From Solibacillus cecembensis (GTDB lineage: Bacteria > Bacillota > Bacilli > Bacillales_A > Planococcaceae): 64,000 nt of DNA. Below the pieces are notes generated by a model. It saw nothing but the letters and a program-made list of their open reading frames with translations, ran no database searches and was not told where the DNA came from. Positions 44,517 to 54,445 of this stretch are shown piece after piece. The stretch is taken from the NCBI RefSeq assembly GCF_001439635.1, contig NZ_LMBZ01000010.1, positions 747-64,746 on the forward strand, in the 5' to 3' direction. The translations under genes and the position numbers were made by a program. Positions within the stretch are counted from its first letter, which is position 1. Each line of letters begins with the position of its first letter.

Positions 44517-45155
44517 TTAAGCTGTAACTGTAGCTAAAGTTTGTGCAACTTCTTTAACTTGCGCTAAGCCTGCTTCGATAATGTTTGCAGCTTCTGCTGG
44601 GTTAGCGTTGTGACCTTCGATGATTACTTCGCCCACTTTTGCCATACCGTATACGCCAGCGATTACTGTGTTGATGTATGTTGCAGCCATTTCCATTGGA
44701 GCTGTTTCTGGCGTAGAGTAAATACCTCCACGAGCTGATAATACGATATATTTTTTATCTGTCATTAAGCTTACTAAGTTACCGTTCTCATCATATTTGA
44801 ATGAGTAACCTGCACCGTAAGTGTAATCGATAAATGATTGTAATGCAGCAGGAATTGTTAAGTTCCATAATGGGAATGCAAATACTACTACGTCAGCAGC
44901 AGTTAATGCTTCACGAGATTTGTTGAATGATTCGATTGAAGCTTGCTCACGAGCTGTTAATGCTTCACCGTTTTGCGCTTTACCGAAAGCGTTGAATAAT
45001 TCTTGACCGAAGTACTCTAAGTTTTCTTCAAATACGTCAAAAGTTGAAATTGTTAAACCTTCTACTTTAGAAGCCTCTGCCATGAATGTTTCATACATTT
45101 TTGTTGATACGCCATCTGGGCGGTTGTTTGCTTTAATTACTAATACGTTTGTCAT
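44517..45155 (-). CDS. azoR: FMN-dependent NADH-azoreductase
   Basis: A 212-residue flavodoxin-fold quinone/azo reductase: VFAFPLWNLTIPAALQSFIDYT, FKYDENGNLVSLMTDKKYIVLSARGGIYS. It reduces quinones by two electrons and so removes electrophiles. Its codons are highly biased, like those of abundant proteins. An MhqR-like operator overlaps its leader. A GGGGAG ribosome site precedes the ATG. Confidence 0.93.
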   Translation of the reverse strand: MTNVLVIKANNRPDGVSTKMYETFMAEASKVEGLTISTFDVFEENLEYFGQELFNAFGKAQNGEALTAREQASIESFNKSREALTAADVVVFAFPLWNLTIPAALQSFIDYTYGAGYSFKYDENGNLVSLMTDKKYIVLSARGGIYSTPETAPMEMAATYINTVIAGVYGMAKVGEVIIEGHNANPAEAANIIEAGLAQVKEVAQTLATVTA

Positions 45156-45191
45156 ACTATATTAACTCCCCTTAATTATCCTAATTTTATA

Positions 45192-45209
45192 TATCTCGAT
45201 TCCGAGGTA
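45192..45209. promoter_or_regulatory. MhqR-like operator before azoR
   Basis: TATCTCGATTCCGAGGTA is close to the B. subtilis MhqR box (tATCTCGAATTCGAGATA): ATCTCG faces CGAGGT with one mismatch. It lies just downstream of the -10, where a repressor would block transcription. Confidence 0.55.
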
Positions 45210-45216
45210 CTTTATT

Positions 45217-45245
45217 ATAATATACAACTATGCGTAAAAAATCAA
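45217..45245 (-). promoter_or_regulatory. azoR promoter
   Basis: On the minus strand TTGATT (45240-45245) and TATTAT (45217-45222) are 17 bp apart. Confidence 0.68.
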
Positions 45246-45298
45246 CTAGATTTACTTCATACTTTAGGATGAAGTGATTTATACTAATACATTTAGTC

Positions 45299-45335
45299 AA
45301 GCAGGCATTGCCGTAATATACGACAATGCCTGCTT
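45299..45335. other. Long hairpin between the FrnE-type gene and azoR
   Basis: AAGCAGGCATTG pairs with CAATGCCTGCTT, and CGTA with TACG inside, with a single C-A mismatch. It follows the FrnE-type stop codon by 40 bp. There is no T run on either strand, so it may be a degenerate terminator or an RNA-end stabiliser. Confidence 0.6.
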
Positions 45336-45377
45336 TCCGATATTTTAGTAGTTATTGGGACCCTTTAATGAAACAAA

Positions 45378-46082
45378 CTAAATTTCACAAGAATCATCCG
45401 TGCAAGTCGGACCATTCTCACCCTGCATGTTTAAAGGTTTTCTTAAGCCGGCTTCTTGTGCTGCCTTTTCAATCGTTTGCTCAAAAACTTCTTGCGGTTG
45501 CGCTCCAGCAATACCGTATTTATTATCAATCACAAAAAATGGTACGCCGCGCACACCTAGCTGCTGTGCAATGGCAATGTCTTGATGCACTTCTTCTTCA
45601 AATTGTTTGCCCTCTATAATAGCCTTCGCACCGTCTGTCGATAAACCTGTCTTTTCCACAAGAGCTAATAAAACATCGGTATTGCCGATTGCTTGCCCTT
45701 CTAGGAAATACGCTTTTAGCACAAGCTCTGTAAATTCTTTCCCTTTACCTTCTACCTCTGCCCACTTCGCTAAACGATGCGCTTTCACAGTGTTTGCTGT
45801 TTTCATATCGTCAAAATTGTAATCTAACCCTACACTTTTTGCACGTTCCGCAACGTTGTCTCCCATATTTTTCACTTCTTCTAATGACATATTATATTTT
45901 TGCTGTAAATCATCATACACTGATCCTGCAGCATCCACAGGAGTATTTGGATCTAATAAATAACTTTTATATTCAATCTCTACCGCCTGTTCATAACCTG
46001 TTTGTTGCAACGCGATTTCTAATTGTCTTTTACCGATATAACAAAACGGACATACATAATCTGACCAAACTTCAATTTTCAT
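45378..46082 (-). CDS. DsbA-family oxidoreductase, FrnE type
   Basis: A 234-residue thioredoxin-fold protein with CPFC (Cys11 and Cys14) after EVWSDYV, the cis-proline region VRGVPFFVIDNKYGIAGAQP and a helical insertion typical of FrnE. No signal peptide, so it acts in the cytoplasm. It ends with a cysteine pair (CTDDSCEI). FrnE-like proteins protect against disulphide and oxidative stress. The ATG at 46082 has AGGAG ten bases upstream. Confidence 0.9.
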   Translation of the reverse strand: MKIEVWSDYVCPFCYIGKRQLEIALQQTGYEQAVEIEYKSYLLDPNTPVDAAGSVYDDLQQKYNMSLEEVKNMGDNVAERAKSVGLDYNFDDMKTANTVKAHRLAKWAEVEGKGKEFTELVLKAYFLEGQAIGNTDVLLALVEKTGLSTDGAKAIIEGKQFEEEVHQDIAIAQQLGVRGVPFFVIDNKYGIAGAQPQEVFEQTIEKAAQEAGLRKPLNMQGENGPTCTDDSCEI

Positions 46083-46150
46083 TTGATTCACTCTCCTTGT
46101 TTTGTATTGTATCGAAATAAGGAAAATATGTACATTAAGTAAACTGCAAT

Positions 46151-46266
46151 CCTAAAAAATTTATACTATCCGCCGAGGCTTGGGCCAACATGATGTTGGT
46201 CACTCAGCTGTTGCCGCACAACGCGGTGTACTTAGCCTGAGTTCCTCTAATTCAGCTATGCTTTGA
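46151..46266 (+). repeat. Dispersed structured repeat, copy G
   Basis: It aligns with the right part of copy C from ATCCGCCG and CTTGGG onward. Hairpins: CCAACA/TGTTGG (46184-46198), ACTCAG/CTGAGT, and inside it GCCGC/GCGGT. Each arm differs from copy C, but the partner arm differs to match. The left module is decayed. It lies between divergent genes. Confidence 0.75.
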
Positions 46267-46336
46267 ATACCAATAATAAAAACGTTGTATAAAATGCCAA
46301 CATTTTCATCATCCTAAAAAATAAAAAGGTGATACT

Positions 46337-47725
46337 TTGAAACAATCGCTCTGGTTAGAAAATGTTCCGACGATTTCCGCTCCATCATTAAAACAATCCC
46401 TTCAATGTGATATTTGTATTATCGGAGGGGGGCTAAATGGAATTTACAATGCTTATTTATTAGCTAAAAAGGGCTTCGACGTCGTGTTAATCGAAGCGCT
46501 TAGTGAATTTTCACATGGTACAACAGCCTTTTCAACAGGAAAATTAACAGCACAGCATAGTTTAATTTATTCCGCATTAACAACAGAGCAGGGGAAGCTT
46601 TATTATGAAGCCAATCATTCGGCAATTGAACGCGCACTTGAAACGAATCCTCCTAGCTTTTCGCGGGCTACCTCTTTTTTATATACGGGCACTTCTTTAG
46701 GCAAGGAACAATTAGCTGCGGAAGCCGAATGTTATAAGAAAATAGGGATCCCCTACGTGGCAACGAATGTAACCGAGCTTGATTTATCCGCACAATTGGC
46801 ACTTGGAATGAAAGGTGAAGGGCAAATCAACCCCTTCTTTTTTGCCCAACATTTTGTAAAACTTGCTAGACAATTCGGAGCAGAAATTTATTTGAATACA
46901 CGCGTCACGCAAATTCATTCAACTAAAAACTATGTAACGACCGAGCATGGTCATGATATTCAGTATAAAAAACTGCTATTATGCACGCATTACCCGATTG
47001 AATCACTTCGACGGTTGTATAGCGTAAAGCTTCAAGTAGATCGCTCCTATTTGACCGCGACAAAGTGTACGCAATTATTACAGGAACAATATATAAGTAT
47101 TGATGAACAGAGTCGGACAATGCGGACTGCACTCATTAATAACATCCCCTACTTTATATATGGGGGCCGCTCACATACTGCGGGAACCGTCACACATACA
47201 GAACCATTTTATAGTACGCTTAGGGCAGAATTGCAAAATCAATTTGGGCTGCCTGCACCAAAATTTAGTTGGAGTGCCCAAGACATTCAGACGCCTGATA
47301 AAATTCCGTATATTGGGCAGCTGTCACCCAATGATGATAGCTTATATATTGCAACAGGGTTTAATAAATGGGGGCTTTCGACAGCGCTCGTTGCTGGTGA
47401 AATTTTAAGTAACTTAATTTCGAAAACACCACATCCTGCGACAGAGTTATTTTCACCAAGCCGCTCTAACTTTGGTAGTAAACTCTATTTCATGATTCAA
47501 ACAGGAGGCTTTGTTGGTAAGGAATTTATTAAAGGGCATGTGACGCGGGCAAATGCTCCACGCTGTACACATCTAGGTTGTAAAACAAGATGGAATGATG
47601 CTGACCGAACTTGGGATTGCCCCTGTCATGGTTCACGCTATGATGAACACGGGCAAGTAATAGAGGGGCCCGCTGTTTATCCATTAGACATGAAAAAGTT
47701 ACAGCACGGACAAGGTGAAATGTAA
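46337..47725 (+). CDS. FAD-dependent oxidoreductase with Rieske domain (YhfW-like)
   Basis: A 462-residue protein. N-terminal DAO-type FAD domain (CDICIIGGGLNGIYNAYLLAKKG, the dinucleotide fold) and a C-terminal Rieske domain binding a 2Fe-2S cluster (CTHLGC and CPCHGSRYD, about 410-435). It resembles B. subtilis YhfW but is somewhat shorter. The TTG start has AAGGTG five bases upstream. Electron partners and substrate are unknown. Confidence 0.9.
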   Translation: MKQSLWLENVPTISAPSLKQSLQCDICIIGGGLNGIYNAYLLAKKGFDVVLIEALSEFSHGTTAFSTGKLTAQHSLIYSALTTEQGKLYYEANHSAIERALETNPPSFSRATSFLYTGTSLGKEQLAAEAECYKKIGIPYVATNVTELDLSAQLALGMKGEGQINPFFFAQHFVKLARQFGAEIYLNTRVTQIHSTKNYVTTEHGHDIQYKKLLLCTHYPIESLRRLYSVKLQVDRSYLTATKCTQLLQEQYISIDEQSRTMRTALINNIPYFIYGGRSHTAGTVTHTEPFYSTLRAELQNQFGLPAPKFSWSAQDIQTPDKIPYIGQLSPNDDSLYIATGFNKWGLSTALVAGEILSNLISKTPHPATELFSPSRSNFGSKLYFMIQTGGFVGKEFIKGHVTRANAPRCTHLGCKTRWNDADRTWDCPCHGSRYDEHGQVIEGPAVYPLDMKKLQHGQGEM

Positions 47726-47727
47726 AT

Positions 47728-47765
47728 AAAAAATCCGATGCTTCTAAAATGAGCATCGGATTTTT
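47728..47765. terminator. Bidirectional terminator, YhfW-like gene / ppaC
   Basis: AAAAAATCCGATGC pairs with GCATCGGATTTTT, between convergent genes. Confidence 0.9.
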
Positions 47766-47769
47766 ACTA

Positions 47770-48696
47770 TTATTTTAATCCTTCTGTTAACACAGGAACG
47801 ATTTGTTTTTTACGAGATACAACACCTGGAAGTACGATACGACCGTTTTCGATTGTTGCACCGAAAGCTTTTGCTGCCGCTTCTGCAACTTGTCCAGCCG
47901 CAACTGCTGTAGAATCATTATTTAAAATATCTGTTACAACAAAGAAGAATAAATCTAATCCGTTATTTGCAACATCTTTATTTAATAAGTTGACTAACTC
48001 TTCTTGACGACCAAGGACATCTTCAATATCTACTGCATTCACTTGTGCAACAGTTGCTTTATAAGCACCGAATTCAAATCCTTTTGCATCTAATGATAAC
48101 AGGTCCTCAAGTGATTTATCCGAAAGATCAGCACCTGCTTTTAACATCGCTAAACCGTACTCCGCAGCATCCACACCTGCAATTTTTGCTAATTCTTCAC
48201 CCGCTTTTACATCTTGCTCTGTGCATGTTGGTGATTTGAATAATAATGTATCTGAAACGATAGCAGATAGCATTAAACCAGCGATATTTGCCGGGATTGC
48301 TACATCGTTTTCTTTGAAGATTTTATTTAAAATCGTTGCTGTACATCCTACTGGCTCAGCGCGGAAGTATAATGGATCTGCCGTTTGGAAGTTTGCGATG
48401 CGGTGGTGATCGATTACTTCTGTAATTTGCACCGATTCAATGCCCTCTGCCGATTGTTGGAATTCATTATGGTCTACTAAAATAACTTGCTGTGCTTCGT
48501 CTTTTACATTGCTGATTAAACGAGGTGCTTCAAAGCCAAATTTATTTAGCGCAAATTGCGTTTCATTATTTACTTCACCTAGACGAACCGCTTCTGCGTC
48601 CACACCGATTTGCTGCTTTAAATACGCATAAACGATTGCAGATGTTACTGTATCTGTATCTGGATTTTTATGTCCGAAAACTAAAACTTTACTCAT
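47770..48696 (-). CDS. ppaC: Manganese-dependent inorganic pyrophosphatase
   Basis: A 308-residue family II pyrophosphatase. [25 protein letters not shown]-type and [10 protein letters not shown] (DHH) motifs bind manganese; the C-terminal DHHA2 domain ends with SRKKQIVP. It hydrolyses pyrophosphate. GGAGG seven bases before the ATG at 48696 and the family's length fix the start; a longer frame to 48789 is not needed. Confidence 0.96.
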   Translation of the reverse strand: MSKVLVFGHKNPDTDTVTSAIVYAYLKQQIGVDAEAVRLGEVNNETQFALNKFGFEAPRLISNVKDEAQQVILVDHNEFQQSAEGIESVQITEVIDHHRIANFQTADPLYFRAEPVGCTATILNKIFKENDVAIPANIAGLMLSAIVSDTLLFKSPTCTEQDVKAGEELAKIAGVDAAEYGLAMLKAGADLSDKSLEDLLSLDAKGFEFGAYKATVAQVNAVDIEDVLGRQEELVNLLNKDVANNGLDLFFFVVTDILNNDSTAVAAGQVAEAAAKAFGATIENGRIVLPGVVSRKKQIVPVLTEGLK

Positions 48697-48870
48697 GATT
48701 GAGCCTCCTATAATAAATACTATCTCGTCACCCATTTTAACATATTCAAGTAGTTGAGAAAAATAGAAGATTTCGCTCTTTGAAGGCACTACAAAGTTGA
48801 GTCACTTTTATATTACTTTTAACTCATATAAAAAACATCAAAATTCCAAGCACTTTACATCTTGTGTTGT

Positions 48871-49719
48871 TTATCCTTCCGCAATTAAATCTGAGCTTTT
48901 GTGTTCGTTATTTTGCTTTTTACGAAAGTCATCATATTGTTTTGGATTTTGGCTGACTACTGCCTGTACTAAAACTTGTAATAATGTAAAAATCACAATT
49001 GTACATGTTGCGCCACCTTCTTGAGCAGACGGTACAATTAACACTTTATCAGCTTGTTCTTTTACAGCTACAAGTTTTTTATCGCGAATCGCAACAATTT
49101 TGACTTTTTTTCTTTTCGCAATATTAACAGTCGTAATAATATCTTCATATTCATCATCTAAAGAGATCATAATAAGTAATGAATCCTCATCCATTAACGT
49201 CAACTGTTGCACAATATCTTCTGTTTCATGCTGCATAAAATACACATGATTTCTTAACATAGCTAAGTTATTATATAACCAAAATGCTGCAGGAGCTGAC
49301 TGTCTAAACCCCAAAATATGTACCTTTTTTGTACCATGTAACAGTTGAACGATTTCTTCAAAATGTTGTTCATTCAGCTGATTAAATGTTTTGGAAATCC
49401 CCTCAATATTTTGTTCAATAATATCCAAGCTTACATTATTTTTCACTTTTGAAACTGGCATCGCCTTTTTCCTTTGTGCCATTTCACCACTATTAATCAG
49501 GTAATCTTTCATCATTCTTTGTAGCTCACTAAATCCCGATAAATCCATCGCATAGCAAAAACGAATAACCGTGGACTCGCTCACACCTGCCTGCCTTCCA
49601 ACTTCAGAAGCAATTTGCGTTGCTACGATATTTGGATTATCCATTACAAATTGGGCTACTTTCCGCTGACCTTTAGATAAGCGAATAAATCTCCTTTTTA
49701 TTTCTACACAAATTTCCAT
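48871..49719 (-). CDS. MurR/RpiR-family transcriptional regulator
   Basis: A 282-residue regulator. N-terminal HTH of the RpiR type (VGRQAGVSESTVIRFCYAMDLSGFSEL, about 40-70) and a SIS sugar-phosphate-binding domain (KVHILGFRQSAPAAFWLYNNLAML, MDEDSLLIMISLDDEYEDIITTVNIAKRKKVKIVAI). No sugar-use genes adjoin. A 12-bp palindrome (ATTGAATTCAAT, 49821-49832) about 100 bp upstream could be its own site. Confidence 0.9.
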   Translation of the reverse strand: MEICVEIKRRFIRLSKGQRKVAQFVMDNPNIVATQIASEVGRQAGVSESTVIRFCYAMDLSGFSELQRMMKDYLINSGEMAQRKKAMPVSKVKNNVSLDIIEQNIEGISKTFNQLNEQHFEEIVQLLHGTKKVHILGFRQSAPAAFWLYNNLAMLRNHVYFMQHETEDIVQQLTLMDEDSLLIMISLDDEYEDIITTVNIAKRKKVKIVAIRDKKLVAVKEQADKVLIVPSAQEGGATCTIVIFTLLQVLVQAVVSQNPKQYDDFRKKQNNEHKSSDLIAEG

Positions 49720-50198
49720 TTTGAATCTCTACCCTTTCACTAAACAAATTTTACCTATTGTTTCCCCATGATCAGTGCCATATTCTCTATATAATAGAAA
49801 ATACATTATCACGTATATTAATTGAATTCAATGAGTTTTCTGAAAAAACAAAGACTTACTAACTAACCCCTTCATATATGTAGGAAATTGACATTAATTC
49901 GTAATATTTAAGGAAATAAAGAGAGAATTATTAAGACTATACTATTCTTATTATATTAATAGGTATTAGTATAATGTATACCTTTTGATTTATGCCACCA
50001 CAATTAGTTCAAAAACACTCCCTTGAAGACAGATCTATTTACATAGGTCAATTAAATAACAAATACATTATTTACCACAAACGACACCCCATGCGTTAAG
50101 TAAAAAGGTTTATCTTTTATGAGTATGTACAAAAGCCACACAAAAACTCACCATCTCCAATTTCGAAATGGTGAGTTTTAAGTTTCATTTAACTCTAT
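49720..50198. other. Intergenic region between the RpiR and NiaP-type genes
   Basis: AT-rich. It holds the palindrome ATTGAATTCAAT (49821-49832) and, at its right end, a terminator (50142-50179). I see no small gene with a ribosome site. Confidence 0.5.
50142..50179 (-). terminator. Terminator of the NiaP-type gene
   Basis: AAAACTCACCAT pairs with ATGGTGAGTTTT just after the stop codon. Confidence 0.82.
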
Positions 50199-51440
50199 TT
50201 ATTCTAGCTCTGTTTGTTTCGTTTCTTTTCCTAAGAAGATAACGGCCAATACACCAATGACAATCGCTACACAGAAAATCGTGAAAATGTAACTAATATC
50301 ATAGCCCTTCGTCAGTAATGTACCAACTAATAACGGTCCAAAAATACCACCAACACGTCCAATTGAAGCGGCCATTCCGGCACCAGTTCCACGGACAATT
50401 GCTGGATATTGCTCAGGAGTATACGCATATAACGCGCCCCATGCTCCTAAATTAAAGAAGGATAACAGCATACCCGAGACTACTAATGCCGTGACTGTTT
50501 CTGCGCCACCAAATACAAAGGCACTTGCAGCTGTCCCTAATAGATAAGTAACTAATACAAATTTCCGACCAAACTTTTCGATAAACCAAGCAGCTGTAAA
50601 ATAGCCTGGTAACTGAGCTAGCGTCATCATTAATACGTACTTAAAGCTTGAAATTAAATCAAACCCTTTACCAACCATTACGCTCGGTAACCAAAGGAAC
50701 ATACCATAATATGAAAATACAACCGCAAACCATAAAATCCATAACATCAATGTTGAACGTCTGTATTTTGGCGACCATACTTCCGAGATATTTTGAAAGA
50801 TCGTTCGTTTCTTTGATTCAGCTTTTACTCTGAATTGTGGTGAGTCAGGTAATTTCAATCGAATATAGATCGCATAAAATGCTGGTAATGCCGTTAATAA
50901 TAACGCGACACGCCAACCATCAATCGGCCAAAATTCTGCTGGAATAACAAAGTACGAAATAATTGCGGCAATTAACCAGCCACCTGCCCAAAAACTTTCT
51001 AATAAAACGACTACTCTACCACGCTCTTCAGGCTTTACACTTTCAGAAACTAATGTTGATGCAACTGGTAGTTCTCCTCCAAGTCCCATGCCAACAAAAA
51101 AGCGTAAAATTAAAAATGCAGTGAGTGTTGTTGTCAATGCGGATAATCCACTAGCGACTGAAAATAAAATAAGTGTCCACATAAAAATTTGTTTACGTCC
51201 CACTTTATCTGCTAACACACCAAATAAGAGTGCACCAACAGCCATACCGATAGAGTTTACACTTCCAATCCAGCCCATTTGACTACTATTTAAATTCCAT
51301 TCCACTGCCAATGCTGCAATAACAAAGGATAAAATCCCAACGTCCATTGCATCGAACATCCAGCCTACACCTGCAACACCTAAAAGTTTGTTGCGCGAAA
51401 GGGGCTTTGTTTGATTATTATTCACTTTCACTTTACTCAT
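50199..51440 (-). CDS. MFS transporter, NiaP (niacin) type
   Basis: A 413-residue, 12-segment major-facilitator protein very similar to B. subtilis NiaP (YceI): GWMFDAMDVGILSFVIAAL, the A motif LADKVGRKQIF, GMGLGGELPVASTLVSE, LLESFWAGGWL, SYYGMFLWLPSV, YAYTPEQYP and the terminal GKETKQTELE. NiaP imports niacin. The ATG at 51440 sits very close to AAGGGG; a GTG at 51431, nine bases after it, may be the real start. Confidence 0.85.
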   Translation of the reverse strand: MSKVKVNNNQTKPLSRNKLLGVAGVGWMFDAMDVGILSFVIAALAVEWNLNSSQMGWIGSVNSIGMAVGALLFGVLADKVGRKQIFMWTLILFSVASGLSALTTTLTAFLILRFFVGMGLGGELPVASTLVSESVKPEERGRVVVLLESFWAGGWLIAAIISYFVIPAEFWPIDGWRVALLLTALPAFYAIYIRLKLPDSPQFRVKAESKKRTIFQNISEVWSPKYRRSTLMLWILWFAVVFSYYGMFLWLPSVMVGKGFDLISSFKYVLMMTLAQLPGYFTAAWFIEKFGRKFVLVTYLLGTAASAFVFGGAETVTALVVSGMLLSFFNLGAWGALYAYTPEQYPAIVRGTGAGMAASIGRVGGIFGPLLVGTLLTKGYDISYIFTIFCVAIVIGVLAVIFLGKETKQTELE

Positions 51441-51554
51441 TCCCCTTCTATGTGTCTTTACATATGTCATATCATTAATACTATACATTTGTTTCTTAAT
51501 AGTGACAACTCCTATTTGATTTATCGAATAGCTTAGACAATTTTTCGTTTCCTA

Positions 51555-51583
51555 TTGAAATCATTTAGCTATAGGTTTAAAAT
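51555..51583 (+). promoter_or_regulatory. thrC-thrB promoter
   Basis: TTGAAA (51555-51560) and TAAAAT (51578-51583) are 17 bp apart. The short leader (about 50 bases) has no room for a T-box or attenuator. Confidence 0.68.
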
Positions 51584-51639
51584 GTCTTGTATATAAAAAC
51601 AAATGTTCATCCAGTGAGAACAGAAGGAGCTAATTTTCT

Positions 51640-52698
51640 ATGTGGAAAGGTTTAATCGAAGAATATAAACAATTTTTACCTGTAACAGAAAATACACCAG
51701 CATTAACGTTAAATGAGGGGAATACACCACTCATCCATTTAGTTAACTTATCGAAGGAATTAGGCATTGAGTTATACGGCAAAATTGAAGGCGCAAATCC
51801 AACTGGTTCATTTAAAGACCGCGGCATGGTTTTTGCAGTAGCTAAGGCTATTGAAGAAGGTTCAAAAGTTGTTATTTGTGCATCAACAGGTAACACTTCA
51901 GCAGCGGCAGCAGCATATGCTACACGTGCTGGTATTCAATCCATCGTTGTTATTCCAAAAGGCAAAGTGGCACTAGGGAAACTGGCTCAAGCTTGTATGT
52001 ACGGTGCTAAAATCATTGAAATTGACGGTAACTTCGATGATGCATTAAATATTGTTCGCAAAATTGGCGAAACAACTCCGATTGCACTTGTAAACTCAGT
52101 CAACCCATTCCGAATTGAAGGCCAAAAAACAGCCGCATTCGAAATCGTAGACCAATTAGGCAAAGCACCTGACTATTTATGTATTCCTGTAGGTAACGCG
52201 GGCAATATTACAGCATACTGGAAAGGTTTCAAAGAATATAACGAAGCAAAACAAAGTGGCTTACCAAAAATGTATGGTTTCGAGGCAGAAGGTTCTGCAG
52301 CAATCGTAAAAGGCGAACCAATTGCTAATCCAGAGACGGTAGCAACGGCAATTCGTATTGGGAACCCAGCTAGTTGGAAGTTCGCTGAAGCTGCCCGTGA
52401 CGAATCTGGCGGTATGATCGATTCTGTAACAGATGAGGAAATTTTAGAAGCATATAAATTAATTGCTGGTAAAGAAGGAATTTTTGTTGAGCCAGGCTCA
52501 GCTGCTTCATTAGCAGGTGTTATAAAATCTGTAAAAGCAGGTAAAATTGCACCAGGTAGTCGTGTCGTTACTGTATTTACAGGCAATGGCTTGAAAGATC
52601 CTGATACGGCGATGAATGTTTCTTCAGTTGATCTTGTTTCATTAAATAATGATGAGCAAGAAATTCGTAAATATATCGAAGGCGTATTTTCACTATGA
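51640..52698 (+). CDS. thrC: Threonine synthase
   Basis: A 352-residue PLP enzyme of the short Gram-positive type. [10 protein letters not shown], the PLP lysine in [11 protein letters not shown] (about 60), [18 protein letters not shown] and the phosphate loop [13 protein letters not shown] are present. It converts phosphohomoserine to threonine. GAAGGAGC precedes the ATG. It is followed by thrB with a 4-base overlap. The usual hom gene upstream is missing here. Confidence 0.95.
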   Translation: MWKGLIEEYKQFLPVTENTPALTLNEGNTPLIHLVNLSKELGIELYGKIEGANPTGSFKDRGMVFAVAKAIEEGSKVVICASTGNTSAAAAAYATRAGIQSIVVIPKGKVALGKLAQACMYGAKIIEIDGNFDDALNIVRKIGETTPIALVNSVNPFRIEGQKTAAFEIVDQLGKAPDYLCIPVGNAGNITAYWKGFKEYNEAKQSGLPKMYGFEAEGSAAIVKGEPIANPETVATAIRIGNPASWKFAEAARDESGGMIDSVTDEEILEAYKLIAGKEGIFVEPGSAASLAGVIKSVKAGKIAPGSRVVTVFTGNGLKDPDTAMNVSSVDLVSLNNDEQEIRKYIEGVFSL

Positions 52699-53597
52699 GT
52701 ACAAAATGGCAAATTTCAGTACCTGGTAGTACAGCCAATTTAGGTCCTGGCTTTGATTCCATTGGGCTTGGCTTGTCACTATATTTAAATTTAACTGTGA
52801 CTTTACAGGACGAATGGGAATTTGTTCATATTGGAGAAAATGTTCCTGCTGATACGATTGTTGAAACGCATTTAATTTATCAAATAGCACAACAAGTGGC
52901 ACTTCAATATGACTGTACTTTACGCCCTTGCAAAGTAGAAATGACGAGCGAGTTGCCTCTTGCACGCGGTTTAGGTAGTAGTGCATCTGCAATTGTGGCG
53001 GCGATTGAACTCGCGAATATTTTGTGTGAGCTCAACTTGTCGACACAGGACAAGCTTAATATTTCCTCACAAATTGAAGGGCATCCAGACAATGCAACGG
53101 CTTCTGTTGTAGGTGGCTTAACGATTTCTTCAATGGATGAAAATGGCATTGTCGATACGATTCGTATTCATGATTTAGACGTATCATTTGTCGTATTTAT
53201 ACCCGATGTTGAATTAAAGACAGCTCATTCACGCGATGTTTTGCCTGCCGAGTTTAATCGTGGCTATGCCGTCCGTGCAAGCGCCCATGCAAACATGCTA
53301 GCGGCCTCTTGCATCGCAAAAGATTATGAGCGAATTGGTCGTTATATGGAAGCTGATTTATTCCACGAGCCCTTCCGTGCACAACTCATTCCAAACTATA
53401 CGGAAATTCGGGAAGCTGCAAAACAGGCAGGTGCTTACGGAACAGCTTTAAGCGGTGCTGGACCAACACTTATTTCAATTGTACCGACTACAGTTGCGGA
53501 GCAGTTTGTTGATGCGGTGCGCGCACAATTCCCTGAGCATAATATTGTTTTAACAAATGCAGATAAAAAAGGGATTATCGTAACTGAACTTTCATAA
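52695..53597 (+). CDS. thrB: Homoserine kinase
   Basis: A 300-residue GHMP kinase. The N-terminal signature [19 protein letters not shown], the ATP loop [22 protein letters not shown] and the C-terminal [14 protein letters not shown] motif are all intact. It makes phosphohomoserine for ThrC. The ATG overlaps the thrC stop (ATGA), so translation is coupled. Confidence 0.95.
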   Translation: MSTKWQISVPGSTANLGPGFDSIGLGLSLYLNLTVTLQDEWEFVHIGENVPADTIVETHLIYQIAQQVALQYDCTLRPCKVEMTSELPLARGLGSSASAIVAAIELANILCELNLSTQDKLNISSQIEGHPDNATASVVGGLTISSMDENGIVDTIRIHDLDVSFVVFIPDVELKTAHSRDVLPAEFNRGYAVRASAHANMLAASCIAKDYERIGRYMEADLFHEPFRAQLIPNYTEIREAAKQAGAYGTALSGAGPTLISIVPTTVAEQFVDAVRAQFPEHNIVLTNADKKGIIVTELS

Positions 53598-53611
53598 ATT
53601 CATCTTATAAG

Positions 53612-53647
53612 AAGGAGCATTTTGGTTACTATCAAAATGCTCCTTTT
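53612..53647 (+). terminator. Terminator of thrC-thrB
   Basis: AAGGAGCATTTTG pairs with CAAAATGCTCCTT, then TTT. Confidence 0.88.
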
Positions 53648-53717
53648 ATATTGGGGCCGCATAGATTCCACTCATTTTGGGTATAAATTAGCCTAGGATT
53701 GAAAGGGGGAAATGTAG

Positions 53718-54365
53718 ATGAAAATTGCGATTATCGGGGCTGCGGGAAAAGCTGGGACACATCTTTTAAATGAAGCCATACTACGCCAACTAGATGTCAC
53801 AGCCATTGTAAAAAATGTAGCCACTCTTTCCGTTGAAAATGTTTCAACTATAGGAAAAAACTTATTTGATTTAACAAAAGGTGATTTAGTACCGTTCGAT
53901 ATAATTATTAATGCTTTCGCGCCATTACCAGGAGAGGAACATCTTCATATTTCGGCAGGGCATCATTTAATATCCTTACTTGAGGGAACATCAAAAAAGT
54001 TATTTGTCATTGGATGCTCAGGTTGTCTTTTTGTTGACGGTGGAAAAACAAAGCGCTTAATGGAGGAAGAAGAATATCCGCAGGACCTGCTCGATACGTC
54101 AAAGGCACAATTGCAAAACTTACAAAATCTCGAAAACGCCTCTATTCAATGGACGTATGTCATTCCTTCTGCCATGTTTGATTCAGAAGGTCCCCGTACA
54201 GGACATTACTTGAAGGGTGGGGATCAAGTGCTCGTAAATTCACAATTCAATAGTTATATTAGCTATGCAGACTTTGCGGTAGCAATGCTGGATGAAATTG
54301 AAAAAAATGAACATCCCAATACATGCTTTACGGTTGTATCTGAAAATGTAACGGCTGCCTCCTAA
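53718..54365 (+). CDS. NAD(P)-binding Rossmann protein, NmrA/YwnB type
   Basis: A 215-residue atypical short-chain dehydrogenase-like protein. The dinucleotide motif IAIIGAAGKAGTHLLNEA is near the start and LFVIGCSGCLFVDGG in the middle; IQWTYVIPSAMFDSEGPRTG follows. No classical YxxxK is evident, so it may be a redox sensor or a reductase. Single-gene unit; AAAGGGGG precedes the ATG. Confidence 0.82.
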   Translation: MKIAIIGAAGKAGTHLLNEAILRQLDVTAIVKNVATLSVENVSTIGKNLFDLTKGDLVPFDIIINAFAPLPGEEHLHISAGHHLISLLEGTSKKLFVIGCSGCLFVDGGKTKRLMEEEEYPQDLLDTSKAQLQNLQNLENASIQWTYVIPSAMFDSEGPRTGHYLKGGDQVLVNSQFNSYISYADFAVAMLDEIEKNEHPNTCFTVVSENVTAAS

Positions 54366-54393
54366 CTAGGTGATGTTACATTTCCTATATGTA

Positions 54394-54441
54394 AAAAAGA
54401 ATATCATTTTGGCCCTTCAACCAAAATGATATTCTTTTTTT
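54394..54441. terminator. Bidirectional terminator, Rossmann gene / ZIP gene
   Basis: A 20-bp near-perfect stem (54394-54413 and 54422-54441) ending in T on one strand and A on the other. Confidence 0.9.
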
Positions 54442-54445
54442 ATTG

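Noticed and set aside
51489..51639. A T-box or threonine attenuator before thrC
   Set aside because: The promoter leaves only about 50 bases of leader; there is no leader peptide or antiterminator.
52173..52712. Minus-strand 179-codon frame within thrC
   Set aside because: It lies fully inside a clear threonine synthase gene on the other strand and has no ribosome site.
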